Positions 39,392 through 47,732 of a stretch of DNA of 64,000 nucleotides are shown here, in pieces. This stretch comes from Lautropia sp. SCN 69-89 (GTDB lineage: Bacteria; Pseudomonadota; Gammaproteobacteria; Burkholderiales; Burkholderiaceae_E), in contig MEED01000001.1 in NCBI GenBank assembly GCA_001724855.1, positions 62,001-126,000 of the forward strand. Direction: 5' to 3'. The notes beneath the pieces are model-generated. The model searched no databases and was not told the DNA's origin. It saw only the letters and a list, made by a program, of their open reading frames with translations. Each line of letters starts with the position of its first letter. The stretch's first letter is position 1. The translations under genes were made by a program, and so were the position numbers.

Positions 39392-40830
39392 GGGTTGGCT
39401 CCGATCGATGCCCACAGGTTCATCACCGCGTAGGCCCGCCACGGCTGCCAGGCGCGCGCGCGCTCGCGCGCCTGCGCCGGCGTACGCGCCTGCAGCGCCC
39501 TGAGCACCGCGAGGTCGCCGGCCGGGAACGCGTCGGGCCAGCACAGCGCGCGCATCGCGATGTATTGCGCGGTCCAGTCGCCGATGCCGGGAATCGCGCG
39601 CAGTGCCGCGACAGTCGCCTCCACCGGTGCACGTGGCTCCAGCGCGAGCTGCCCGTCCACGATCGCCTGCGCCAGCGCGCGAATGGCTTCGGCGCGCCGC
39701 GGCTGGATGCCGAGACCGGCGATGGCCGCGACGTCGAGGGCCGCGATCGTGGCCGGCGCCGGGAAGATGCGCGCGAGGCCTACCGGCACCGCGCCTTCGA
39801 GCGGTTCACCGTAGCGCTCGGCCATCCGGGCAATGACGGTGCGCGCAGCCTTGACGCTGACCTGCTGCCCGACGACGCCCCGGACCGCGAGCTCGAAGCC
39901 GTCGAAGGACCCGATCAGCCGCATCGGCGCGCCGCCCTCGGCGCGCGCCGGCAGCACCCGCTGCAACTGCGCGGGTTCGCAGTCGAGGTCGAACACGTCG
40001 CGGATGCGCTGCAGGATCGGCGGAATCGCCGCCGCCAGCGATGCCGACAGCTCGACCTCGAGCAGCGCGCGCGACGGCAAGGGCCGCACGCCGAGCCAGC
40101 CGCGCAGTTCCTGCGCGCCCGCCTGCCAGCGCACGCTGCGGTGATACGCGTCGCCCGCCGCGACCTCGACGCGCTCGATCGCGCGCGCCGCGAGAAACGC
40201 CAGCGAACGCTTCCAGTCGCAGGGCGGCCGGTACGCGAGCCGGAAACGCATCGTCTCCGCGGGCCGCGCGCCGGCGCGCGAACGCAATTGCGTCGGACTG
40301 AGCCGGTAACGCTCGCGAAACGCAGCATTGAAGCGGCGCAGGCTCCTGAAGCCCGAGGCGGCCGCAATCTCGGTGGCCGGCAATGCGGTGTCGGTCAGCA
40401 AGCGCTTGGCGAGCAACAGGCGCTGCGTCTGCGCGTATTCGAGCGGCGTCACGCCGAACTCGGCCTTGAAGACGCGGCGCAGATGTCGTGAACTGGTGCC
40501 CACGCGGGCAGCCACGGCCTCGACGCCGCCGCGATCGAGTTCGCCCGCCTCGATCAGGCGCGCCCCGCCCTGCGCGAGCCGCGATCCGATGTCGATGCCC
40601 GCACGGCCCGGCGCCAGTTCGGGGCGGCAGCGCAGGCACGGCCGGAAACCGTGGCTCTCGGCCGCCGCCGCACTCGCGAAGAACCGGCAGTTCTCGAATT
40701 TCGGCGTGCGCACCCGGCACACCGGCCGGCAATAGACGCCTGTCGAGCGCACGCCCACGTACAGGCGCCCGTCGAAGCGCGGATCGTGGGCGAGAATCGC
40801 CGCATAGCAGGCATCGGCATCGGGGAGCAT
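39388..40830 (-). CDS. Bifunctional AdaA-AlkA: methyl-phosphotriester sensor regulator and 3-methyladenine glycosylase
   Basis: 480 aa. N-terminal Ada zinc domain with Cys34, Cys38, Cys65 and Cys68 (VYCRPVC and PCLRC), where the first Cys would accept a methyl from phosphotriester. Then an AraC-type HTH pair (residues about 75-180: GGVEAVAARVGTSSRHLRRVFKAEFGVTPLEYAQTQRLLLAKRLLTDTALPATEIAAASGFRSLRRFNAAFRERY), and the AlkA domain with helix-hairpin-helix AIPGIGDWTAQYIAMR and the catalytic Asp in FPAGDLAVLRAL. Inducible alkylation repair; start at ATG 40830. Confidence 0.93.
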   Translation of the reverse strand: MLPDADACYAAILAHDPRFDGRLYVGVRSTGVYCRPVCRVRTPKFENCRFFASAAAAESHGFRPCLRCRPELAPGRAGIDIGSRLAQGGARLIEAGELDRGGVEAVAARVGTSSRHLRRVFKAEFGVTPLEYAQTQRLLLAKRLLTDTALPATEIAAASGFRSLRRFNAAFRERYRLSPTQLRSRAGARPAETMRFRLAYRPPCDWKRSLAFLAARAIERVEVAAGDAYHRSVRWQAGAQELRGWLGVRPLPSRALLEVELSASLAAAIPPILQRIRDVFDLDCEPAQLQRVLPARAEGGAPMRLIGSFDGFELAVRGVVGQQVSVKAARTVIARMAERYGEPLEGAVPVGLARIFPAPATIAALDVAAIAGLGIQPRRAEAIRALAQAIVDGQLALEPRAPVEATVAALRAIPGIGDWTAQYIAMRALCWPDAFPAGDLAVLRALQARTPAQARERARAWQPWRAYAVMNLWASIGANP

Positions 40831-40930
40831 GGTCCGATTATGCGCCGCTGCCCGGCAGCAGACTCGCCGTTTCCGGACACGAGGTTCGCGCCCCTTGCGA
40901 TGCGGGAGAAGAGGCATGCGCGGCCGCGCC

Positions 40931-43900
40931 TCAGTATTCGAGCAGCAGGTCGTGCGCCGAGACCGTCTCGCCGGGCCTCACGTGCACGGCGCGTACCGTG
41001 CCGTCGCGCTCGGCGCGGATCTGCGTCTCCATCTTCATCGCCTCGATCGACACCAGCGGATCGCCGGCGCGCACTGCCTGTCCCGCCTTCACCGCCACGG
41101 TGACGACCATTCCCGGCATCGGCGCGGCGACGTGCGCCGGATTGCCCGACTCGGCCTGCACGCGCTTGTGCGCCCGCGCAGCGCCCGCTTTCTCGATGCG
41201 CATCGTGCGCGGCTGGCCGTTCAACTCGAAGAACACCCGCACCAGCCCCTCCTCCTCGGCGGGCGCCATGCCCTGCATGCCGACGATGAGCTTCTTGCCC
41301 GGATCGATGTCGATCACGATTTCCTCGCGCTCGCGCATTCCGTAGAAGAAAGCCTGCGTCGGCAGCAGGCTCACGTCGCCGTATTGCCTGCGGTGCTCGG
41401 CATAGTCGCGGAACACTTTCGGATACATCAGCCACGAAGCGAGGTCGTCGTCGCCGATGCGGTGGCCGGCCGCCTTGCAGGCTTCCTGGCGCGCCTGCTC
41501 CAGGTCGACCGGCGCGAGGCGGTCGCCGGGGCGGTACGGCGCCGGCGGCTCGGGAAGCAGCGGATGCGCGCCGTCGCAGTCGAGCACCTTGCGCGACAGC
41601 GCCTGCGGAAAACCATCGGGCGGAAAGCCCAGTTCGCCGCGAAACAGCGACACCACGCTCTCGGGGAACGCGATCGCCCGCGCCGGGTCGAGCACGTCGT
41701 CGGCCGACAGGTCGTTGGCCACCATGAACAGCGCCATGTCGCCGACGACTTTCGAAGTCGGCGTGACTTTCACGATGTCGCCGAACAGCCGGTTCACCTC
41801 GGCGTAAGCCTGCGCCACCGCCGGCCAGCGCTGCTCGAGCCCGAGCGCGCGGGCCTGCTCGCGCAGGTTCGTGTATTGCCCGCCCGGCATCTCGTGGCGG
41901 TAGACGTCGGCAGTGCCGGCACGGATGTCGGATTCGAACGGCGCATAGAGCCGGCGCACGCTCTCCCAGTAATGCGAGATCTCCTGCATTGCTGCGCGGT
42001 CGACGCCGGTGTCGCGCTCGCCGCCTTCGAGCGCGGCCACGATCGCGCCCAGGTTCGGCTGCGAAGTGAGCCCGCTCATCGCGTCGATCGCGCCATCGAC
42101 CGCGTCGGCGCCCCCGTCGATCGCAGCGAGCACCGAAGCCGCCGCGGCGCCGCTGGTGTCGTGCGTATGGAAATGCACCGGCAGACCGGTCTCCTCGCGC
42201 AGCGCGCGCACCAGCTCGCGCGCCGCGCGCGGCCGGCACACGCCCGCCATGTCCTTCACGCCGATCACGTGCACGCCGGCGCGCTGCAGCTGGCGCGCAG
42301 TGTCGAGGTAATAGCGCAGCCCGTACTTCGGCCGCGACGCGTCGAACAGGTCGGCGGTGTAGCAGATCGCGCCCTCGCACAGCGCACCCGATTCGAGCAC
42401 GGCATCGATCGCCACGCGCATGTTCTCGACCCAGTTCAGCGAATCGAACACGCGAAACAGGTCGATGCCGCCGGCGGCCGCGCGCGCGACGAAATACCGC
42501 ACCACGTTGTCGCTGTAATTGGTGTAGCCGACCGCGTTGCTGCCCCGCAGGAGCATCTGCAGCAGGATGTTCGGCACCGCCTCGCGCAGCCGCGCGAGGC
42601 GCTCCCAGGGGTCTTCCTTCAGGAAGCGCAGCGCCACGTCGAACGTCGCCCCGCCCCAGCATTCGAGCGACAGCAGCTGCGGCAGCATCCGCGCGTAATA
42701 CGGGGCGATGCGCAGCATGTCGATGGTGCGCATCCGCGTCGCGAACAGCGACTGGTGCGCATCGCGCATCGTGGTGTCGGTGAGCAGCACGCCCGGCTGC
42801 GCGCGCATCCATTCGGCGAAGCGCTGCGGCCCAATCTCCCGCAGCCGCTGGCGCGTGCCCGCGGGCGGCGCTTCGGACAAGTCGACCGGCGCAGCCGCGC
42901 TCGCGCGCGCCGCCGCTTCGGCCGCGTCAGCCGGGCGAGCCTGGCCGGCCGCGCCGCCCTCCCCGTTGCGCCGACGTCGCGGCAGCGCCAACGGCTGGTG
43001 CGACAATTCGGGGCGCGCCCGCCCCTTCATGTCCGGATGACCGTTGACCGTCACGTCGCCGATGTAGCGCAGCAGGCGCGTGGCCCGGTCGCGCCGCTTC
43101 GCGAAGCGGAACAGCTCGGGCGTCGTGTCGATGAAGCGCGTGGTCACGCGGCCGGCCACGAAGTCCGGATGGTTGATCACGTTCTCGACGAACTGCAGGT
43201 TGGTCGCGAGCCCGCGGATGCGGAATTCGCGCAGCCCGCGGTCCATCCGCCGGATCGCTTCCTCGGCGGTCGGCGCCCAGGCAGTCACCTTCACCAGCAG
43301 CGAGTCGTAGTACGGCGTGATCACCGCGCCCGAATAGGCGGTGCCGCCGTCGAGCCGCAGGCCGAAGCCGGCGGCGCTGCGATACGCGGTGATGCGCCCG
43401 TAGTCGGGAGTGAAGTTGTTCTCGGGATCCTCGGTGGTGATGCGACACTGCAGCGCGTGGCCGTTCAGCCTGATCTCTTCCTGGCGCGGCACCGGGCAAT
43501 CGGGATCGCCGATGCGCGCGCCCTCGCTGATGCGCAATTGCGCCTTGACGATGTCGATGCCGGTGACCTGCTCGGTCACCGTGTGCTCGACCTGGATGCG
43601 CGGATTGACTTCGATGAAGTAGAAGCGCCCGCTGTCGGCGTCCATCAGGAACTCGATCGTGCCGGCGTGCGTATAGCCCACCTGCCGCGCCAGCCGCAGC
43701 GCCGCTTCGCACAGTTCCGCACGACGCGCGTCGTCGAGGTATGGTGCCGGGGCCCGCTCGACCACCTTCTGGTTGCGCCGCTGCACCGAACAGTCTCGTT
43801 CGAACAGGTGCACCAGGTTGCCGTGCCGGTCGCCGACCACCTGCACTTCGACGTGCCGCGCGTTCCGCACCAGTTTCTCGAGATAGACCTCGTCGTTGCC

Positions 43901-44485
43901 GAACGCGGCCGCGGCCTCGCGCCGCGCCGCCGGCAATTGCACCTCGAGATCGCCCTCCGATTCGATCACCCGCATGCCGCGGCCGCCCCCGCCCCAGCTC
44001 GCCTTGAGCATCAGCGGGTAGCCGACTGCGGCGGCCAGCCGGCGCACCTCGGTGAGATCGGCCGGCAGCGGGCCGGTGGCCGGCATCACCGGCACTCCGG
44101 CCGCAACCGCGGCCGCGCGCGCCGCGATCTTGTTGCCGAGCGTGGTCATCACTTCGGGCGTCGGCCCCACGAAGACGATGCCGGCGGCCGCGCAGGCGCG
44201 CGCGAAATCGGGGTTCTCCGACAGGAAACCGTAGCCCGGATGGATCGCATCGACTTTCGCGCGCCGGGCGATGCGGATGATGTCGTCGATGTCCAGATAG
44301 GCCTGCAGCGGCTTGCGTCCCTCGCCCACCAGATAGCTTTCGTCGGCCTTGAAGCGGTGCAGCGCGAAGCGGTCCTCGTGCGAGTAGATGGCAACGGTGC
44401 GCATGCCGAGCTCGGCGGCGGCGCGCATCACGCGGATCGCGATTTCGGAGCGGTTCGCGACGAGAACCGACTGGATTCGTGGCAT
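40931..44485 (-). CDS. pyc: Pyruvate carboxylase
   Basis: 1184 aa, the full single-chain type. Biotin carboxylase domain first (MPRIQSVLVANRSEIAIRVMRAA, ATP-grasp MLKASWGGGGRGMRVI, EVNPRIQVEHTVTEQVTGIDIV); carboxyltransferase domain from about residue 560 with TTMRDAHQSLFATRMRT and SLECWGGATFDVALRFL; biotinyl domain at the C-terminus with Lys1151 in EAMKME. It catalyses ATP- and bicarbonate-dependent carboxylation of pyruvate to oxaloacetate. A charged low-complexity linker (about residues 510-545, RRRRNGEGGAAG) separates BC from CT. Stands alone. Confidence 0.96.
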   Translation of the reverse strand: MPRIQSVLVANRSEIAIRVMRAAAELGMRTVAIYSHEDRFALHRFKADESYLVGEGRKPLQAYLDIDDIIRIARRAKVDAIHPGYGFLSENPDFARACAAAGIVFVGPTPEVMTTLGNKIAARAAAVAAGVPVMPATGPLPADLTEVRRLAAAVGYPLMLKASWGGGGRGMRVIESEGDLEVQLPAARREAAAAFGNDEVYLEKLVRNARHVEVQVVGDRHGNLVHLFERDCSVQRRNQKVVERAPAPYLDDARRAELCEAALRLARQVGYTHAGTIEFLMDADSGRFYFIEVNPRIQVEHTVTEQVTGIDIVKAQLRISEGARIGDPDCPVPRQEEIRLNGHALQCRITTEDPENNFTPDYGRITAYRSAAGFGLRLDGGTAYSGAVITPYYDSLLVKVTAWAPTAEEAIRRMDRGLREFRIRGLATNLQFVENVINHPDFVAGRVTTRFIDTTPELFRFAKRRDRATRLLRYIGDVTVNGHPDMKGRARPELSHQPLALPRRRRNGEGGAAGQARPADAAEAAARASAAAPVDLSEAPPAGTRQRLREIGPQRFAEWMRAQPGVLLTDTTMRDAHQSLFATRMRTIDMLRIAPYYARMLPQLLSLECWGGATFDVALRFLKEDPWERLARLREAVPNILLQMLLRGSNAVGYTNYSDNVVRYFVARAAAGGIDLFRVFDSLNWVENMRVAIDAVLESGALCEGAICYTADLFDASRPKYGLRYYLDTARQLQRAGVHVIGVKDMAGVCRPRAARELVRALREETGLPVHFHTHDTSGAAAASVLAAIDGGADAVDGAIDAMSGLTSQPNLGAIVAALEGGERDTGVDRAAMQEISHYWESVRRLYAPFESDIRAGTADVYRHEMPGGQYTNLREQARALGLEQRWPAVAQAYAEVNRLFGDIVKVTPTSKVVGDMALFMVANDLSADDVLDPARAIAFPESVVSLFRGELGFPPDGFPQALSRKVLDCDGAHPLLPEPPAPYRPGDRLAPVDLEQARQEACKAAGHRIGDDDLASWLMYPKVFRDYAEHRRQYGDVSLLPTQAFFYGMREREEIVIDIDPGKKLIVGMQGMAPAEEEGLVRVFFELNGQPRTMRIEKAGAARAHKRVQAESGNPAHVAAPMPGMVVTVAVKAGQAVRAGDPLVSIEAMKMETQIRAERDGTVRAVHVRPGETVSAHDLLLEY

Positions 44486-44792
44486 TTGCGGGTTTTTCAG
44501 GAGCTTACGGGGGCGCGCGGGCCGTGCCGGACGGCTCTCGCGGCAACGACGGGAATGCGGCCGACGGCGGTTGCGGCTCCGCAACATTACGCGCGGAGGT
44601 CCGGCGCTGCAATGCCGGGGGTATTCCGGCCGCAACCCGTGCCGACCCCTGGGCGCAGAGTGGCGTGCGCCCTGTTGCCAGCACGCCACCAAACACGCCG
44701 GATGCGACGCAATTCCTTCCGGTTCATTGCTGCGCAGCGGTTAGGATGCTGGCTGCGATGCGCCGCCGGCGCAAGCCTCCGACGACGTCTCG
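44486..44792. other. Intergenic stretch between pyc and protease genes
   Basis: 307 bp without a supported gene. It holds the divergent promoters of pyc (minus) and the protease gene (plus), which I cannot resolve in this GC-rich DNA. A small perfect hairpin GTTGCGGCTCCGCAAC lies at 44570-44585. No tRNA, repeat or riboswitch is recognised. Confidence 0.5.
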
Positions 44793-46439
44793 ATGAAGTC
44801 TCTTTCGCTGCGCCCGCTCCGGGCGGTCTGTGGCATCACGATCAGCGCGCTGCTGGCCGCCTGTGGCGGCGGCGGGGGCGGCGATCCGGTCGATGGCGGC
44901 AGCGGGCCCTGCTGCTACGACTACAGTTCATTCGTCGTGCCGCCGGCGCTGACCGGCCCGGACCCGTTGCGGCCCGACCAGTGGCACCTGCACAATTTCG
45001 GGCAGAGCGGCGGCACCCCGGGCGAAGACCTGAACGTGGCCGGACCAACCGGTGCCTGGTCGCTGGGCACGAAAGGCGAAGGCGTGCGGGTGGCGATCGT
45101 CGACGACGCGGTCGAAGTCGTCCATCCCGACCTCGCACCGAATTTCGACGCCAGCCTGCCCGCCTCGTACTACAACTACCGCTTCCCGGGCCAGCTGCCG
45201 CTGCCGTATTACCTCGACGAGGACCACGGCACCTCGGTGGCCGGCATCGCGGTCGCACGCGACGACAACGCGATCGGCGGCGCCGGGGTCGCGCCACGCG
45301 CATCGCTGGGCGCCTACAACGCGCTGGCCACCAGCCGCGATGCCGACATCGCCGATGCGCTGCGCCGCGACCCGAAGGTCACGGGCGTCTACAACAACAG
45401 CTGGGGCTCCCCGGACAACGGCGTGCTGAACACGGCGGAAGCGAGCTTCGTTACCGCTATCGAGACGGGCATCATCGCCGGGCGCGACGGCAAGGGATCG
45501 ATCTACGTCTTTCCGGCTGGCAACGGCGGCAACGGCGGTGCCGGGGGTCACGTCCGGGATCTTCTCGGGAACCTCATCGCCGAGAACTCGAACTTCGACG
45601 GCTACGTCAACAAGCGCGGCGTGATTGCCACTTGCGCGGTCGACGACAACGGCGTCTCGCCCAGTTATGGCGAGCCGGGCGCCAACATCCTCGTCTGCGG
45701 CCGCTCGGGCAACGACCGGGTGGGCATCACGACGACGACGACGCAGGGCAGATACCGCTCGACGTTCTCGGGAACCTCGGCGAGCACGCCCACGGTTTCG
45801 GGCACGGTCGCGCTGATGCTGAAGGACCGCCCCGACCTCGGCTGGCGCGACGTGCGGTTGATCCTCGCGAAGACGGCGAGGGAAAACGGCGTGTCCGGGT
45901 GGCAACCCTCCGCGCTCACCGACGCGACCGGGAACGCCAGGCGGTACCATCCGAAGTACGGTTTCGGCACGGTCGATGCAGCCGCTGCGGTGACGCTCGC
46001 TCGCAACTGGACCCCCATCGACGGCGGCAGCCCGACGATGAAGTCGTGTACCTACCCGGTCAGCTTCCTCGTTCCGAAGGCGCTCGACAACACGAAGCCG
46101 CCGGCGACTCACAGCATCGACGCAAGCAGCTGCGCAATCAGGCAGATCGAGTTCGTCGAAGTGAATTTCAGCGCAACGCACGCCTACAGCGGGGACCTGC
46201 GCGTCGAGCTGATCAGCCCGAATGGCCTCGTCAGCACGCTCGCGACCGAGCGGATATGCCTGCTCGACGACGACGACATCGCCGATTCCTGCGGCGACTA
46301 CACGAACTGGCAATTCGGGTCGGTGCGCCATCTCGACGAGGTCGCAGCGGGCGCCTGGACCCTGAAGGTCACCGATGCGCAGCAGCCCGGCAAGACCGGC
46401 AGATGGGCCGCATGGCGACTGACCCTGTGGGGACGATGA
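44793..46439 (+). CDS. Secreted kexin-like subtilase with P-domain, lipoprotein, no propeptide
   Basis: 548 aa. Lipobox ALLAAC (Cys24) then a Gly-rich linker (GGGGGGD). The catalytic domain starts at once, without a recognisable N-terminal propeptide: PLRPDQWHLHNFGQSGG. Catalytic triad Asp104 (VAIVDDAVEVVHPDL), His145 (DEDHGTSVAG), Ser329 (FSGTSASTPTVSG); oxyanion Asn in PAGNGGNGG. After residue about 425 the proprotein-convertase P-domain follows (AIRQIEFVEVNFSATHAYSGDLRVELISPNG...). Kexin/furin-like architecture. The gene overlaps the next by 4 nt, and that product looks like the missing prodomain. Substrates unknown. Confidence 0.92.
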   Translation: MKSLSLRPLRAVCGITISALLAACGGGGGGDPVDGGSGPCCYDYSSFVVPPALTGPDPLRPDQWHLHNFGQSGGTPGEDLNVAGPTGAWSLGTKGEGVRVAIVDDAVEVVHPDLAPNFDASLPASYYNYRFPGQLPLPYYLDEDHGTSVAGIAVARDDNAIGGAGVAPRASLGAYNALATSRDADIADALRRDPKVTGVYNNSWGSPDNGVLNTAEASFVTAIETGIIAGRDGKGSIYVFPAGNGGNGGAGGHVRDLLGNLIAENSNFDGYVNKRGVIATCAVDDNGVSPSYGEPGANILVCGRSGNDRVGITTTTTQGRYRSTFSGTSASTPTVSGTVALMLKDRPDLGWRDVRLILAKTARENGVSGWQPSALTDATGNARRYHPKYGFGTVDAAAAVTLARNWTPIDGGSPTMKSCTYPVSFLVPKALDNTKPPATHSIDASSCAIRQIEFVEVNFSATHAYSGDLRVELISPNGLVSTLATERICLLDDDDIADSCGDYTNWQFGSVRHLDEVAAGAWTLKVTDAQQPGKTGRWAAWRLTLWGR

Positions 46440-47038
46440 TGCGAGCCGCATTCCACGCGCTGGCGCTGGCCGGCCTCTTCCTCGCTGCTTCGTCGTTCGC
46501 CTCCGACGCCGGACAGGGCAGGCCACGCAAGCCCGATCCGGCGGTGCCGGACAAGGCCGCCGCCTCCGATGCCGGCGAGTCGTCGCCGAACGGCGCACCC
46601 AGGCTCTACTGGTACGAGGATGGCGAAAAGCGATCGCTGCGCATCGACCCCGCCTGGATTGCCGACTTCACGTCACCGGCGACCAGGCCTGCACCGGCCC
46701 GGCCGCGCACGCCGCTGAAGCGCTTCATCGGCGGGGAAAAAGCGCTCGAGACGCTGCCCGGTGGCTCCTCGCCGGTTTTCCGCGACGAGAACGGCGCCGC
46801 ACGCGCACTCGCTGGTGGCGTCGTCGTGCGCCTGCGCGAAGCCGACGTGCACGAGGCGCGCGCGCGCCTGGCCGACGCCGGCCTGGTGCCGGTGCGACCG
46901 ATCGACCCCGAAGGCCGCTACTGGCTGGTCGACTCGCCGCCCGGCCTGCCGTCGCTGGAACTCGCCAATCAGCTGCACGAGAGCGGCAGGTTCGAGTCGG
47001 CCACACCGAACTGGTGGCGGCCGCGCGCGCTCAAGTAG
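46436..47038 (+). CDS. Secreted protein resembling a free-standing subtilase prodomain
   Basis: 200 aa from the ATGA overlap (46436); ATG 46439 is possible. Signal peptide (residues 1-22) ends near SSFA. A Pro/Ala-rich linker is followed by residues about 115-197: GGVVVRLREADVHEARARLADAGLVPVRPIDPEGRYWLVDSPPGLPSLELANQLHESGRFESATPNWWRP. This has the beta-alpha-beta-beta-alpha-beta layout and the final 'F-E-x-A-x-P-N' feature of I9/fervidolysin-like subtilase prodomains. Because the protease just upstream lacks a propeptide, I infer it acts in trans as folding helper and inhibitor. The homology is at pattern level only. Confidence 0.65.
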   Translation: MMRAAFHALALAGLFLAASSFASDAGQGRPRKPDPAVPDKAAASDAGESSPNGAPRLYWYEDGEKRSLRIDPAWIADFTSPATRPAPARPRTPLKRFIGGEKALETLPGGSSPVFRDENGAARALAGGVVVRLREADVHEARARLADAGLVPVRPIDPEGRYWLVDSPPGLPSLELANQLHESGRFESATPNWWRPRALK

Positions 47039-47047
47039 CCCGGCCGG

Positions 47048-47713
47048 TCAGGGCCTGGGCTCCACCGGCACCTCGACCCTGCGCGTCACCCCGCTCGGTC
47101 CCGGGAAATCGCCGAGAATCGCGCGCGCGAGCAGCGGCAGCACCTCCGCGGGCGTCGACGATTCGAGCCCGTCGCTGACTGCAGTCCCCTCGTAGACGCG
47201 GCGCGGCGGCCGCGCGGCGAGGTCTTCGATCTCGATGCGCAGCCGATATTCATACCAGGTGCGGTCGTATTCCATCGGGTAGTAGCCGGGCCCCCACCAC
47301 GGCCACGGGCCGCCGATGCTCACGCCCCCGTGCGAACCCCAGGTGCCCCACCAGAAATAGGGCTGCACCACCGGATAGGCCTCGACCATGCGCCCCAGTT
47401 GCCGCGAAACGCGATAGTCGAACGCGATCGAGAGACGCGGGTTGGCGGCCTCGCGAAAACCGGCGCGAGCCAGCTCGGCGCGCATCACCTGTTCCCAGGT
47501 CGCGTGTTCGAGGCTGTCGCGCTGCGCTGCGGTGCGCGCGAATTGATAGGTGCGCGGCGCGTCGGCCGGCCATTCGTGGAAGGCGGTGAGCTGCCCGCGC
47601 AGCGGCGTCGCGCATCCGGCCAGCAGCACCGCCAGTCCGGCCACCACGCCGGCCAGCCAGCGCCGCGCCGCTCCCGAGCGGACGACGCTGCCCGAACGCT
47701 TACAATCGTCCAT
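47048..47713 (-). CDS. DUF4136-family outer-membrane-associated lipoprotein
   Basis: 221 aa from ATG 47713. Signal peptide and lipobox GLAVLLAGC; mature part begins CATPLRGQLTAFHEWPADAPRTYQFARTAAQRDSLEHATWEQVMRAELARAGFREA, typical of DUF4136. Middle Trp/Gly-rich stretch WWGTWGSHGGVSIGGPWPWWGPGYY. Function unknown. Divergent from pepN with only 19 bp between starts, so the two promoters must overlap each other's 5' ends. Confidence 0.85.
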   Translation of the reverse strand: MDDCKRSGSVVRSGAARRWLAGVVAGLAVLLAGCATPLRGQLTAFHEWPADAPRTYQFARTAAQRDSLEHATWEQVMRAELARAGFREAANPRLSIAFDYRVSRQLGRMVEAYPVVQPYFWWGTWGSHGGVSIGGPWPWWGPGYYPMEYDRTWYEYRLRIEIEDLAARPPRRVYEGTAVSDGLESSTPAEVLPLLARAILGDFPGPSGVTRRVEVPVEPRP

Positions 47714-47732
47714 CGACTGCCTCTTGCTGCTC

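Noticed and set aside
40829-47038. A 2069-codon open frame on the plus strand antisense to the pyruvate carboxylase
   Set aside because: Shadow frame of high-GC coding DNA; the opposite strand has a full pyruvate carboxylase with all motifs. Only its last 603 bp (46436-47038) is a real gene.
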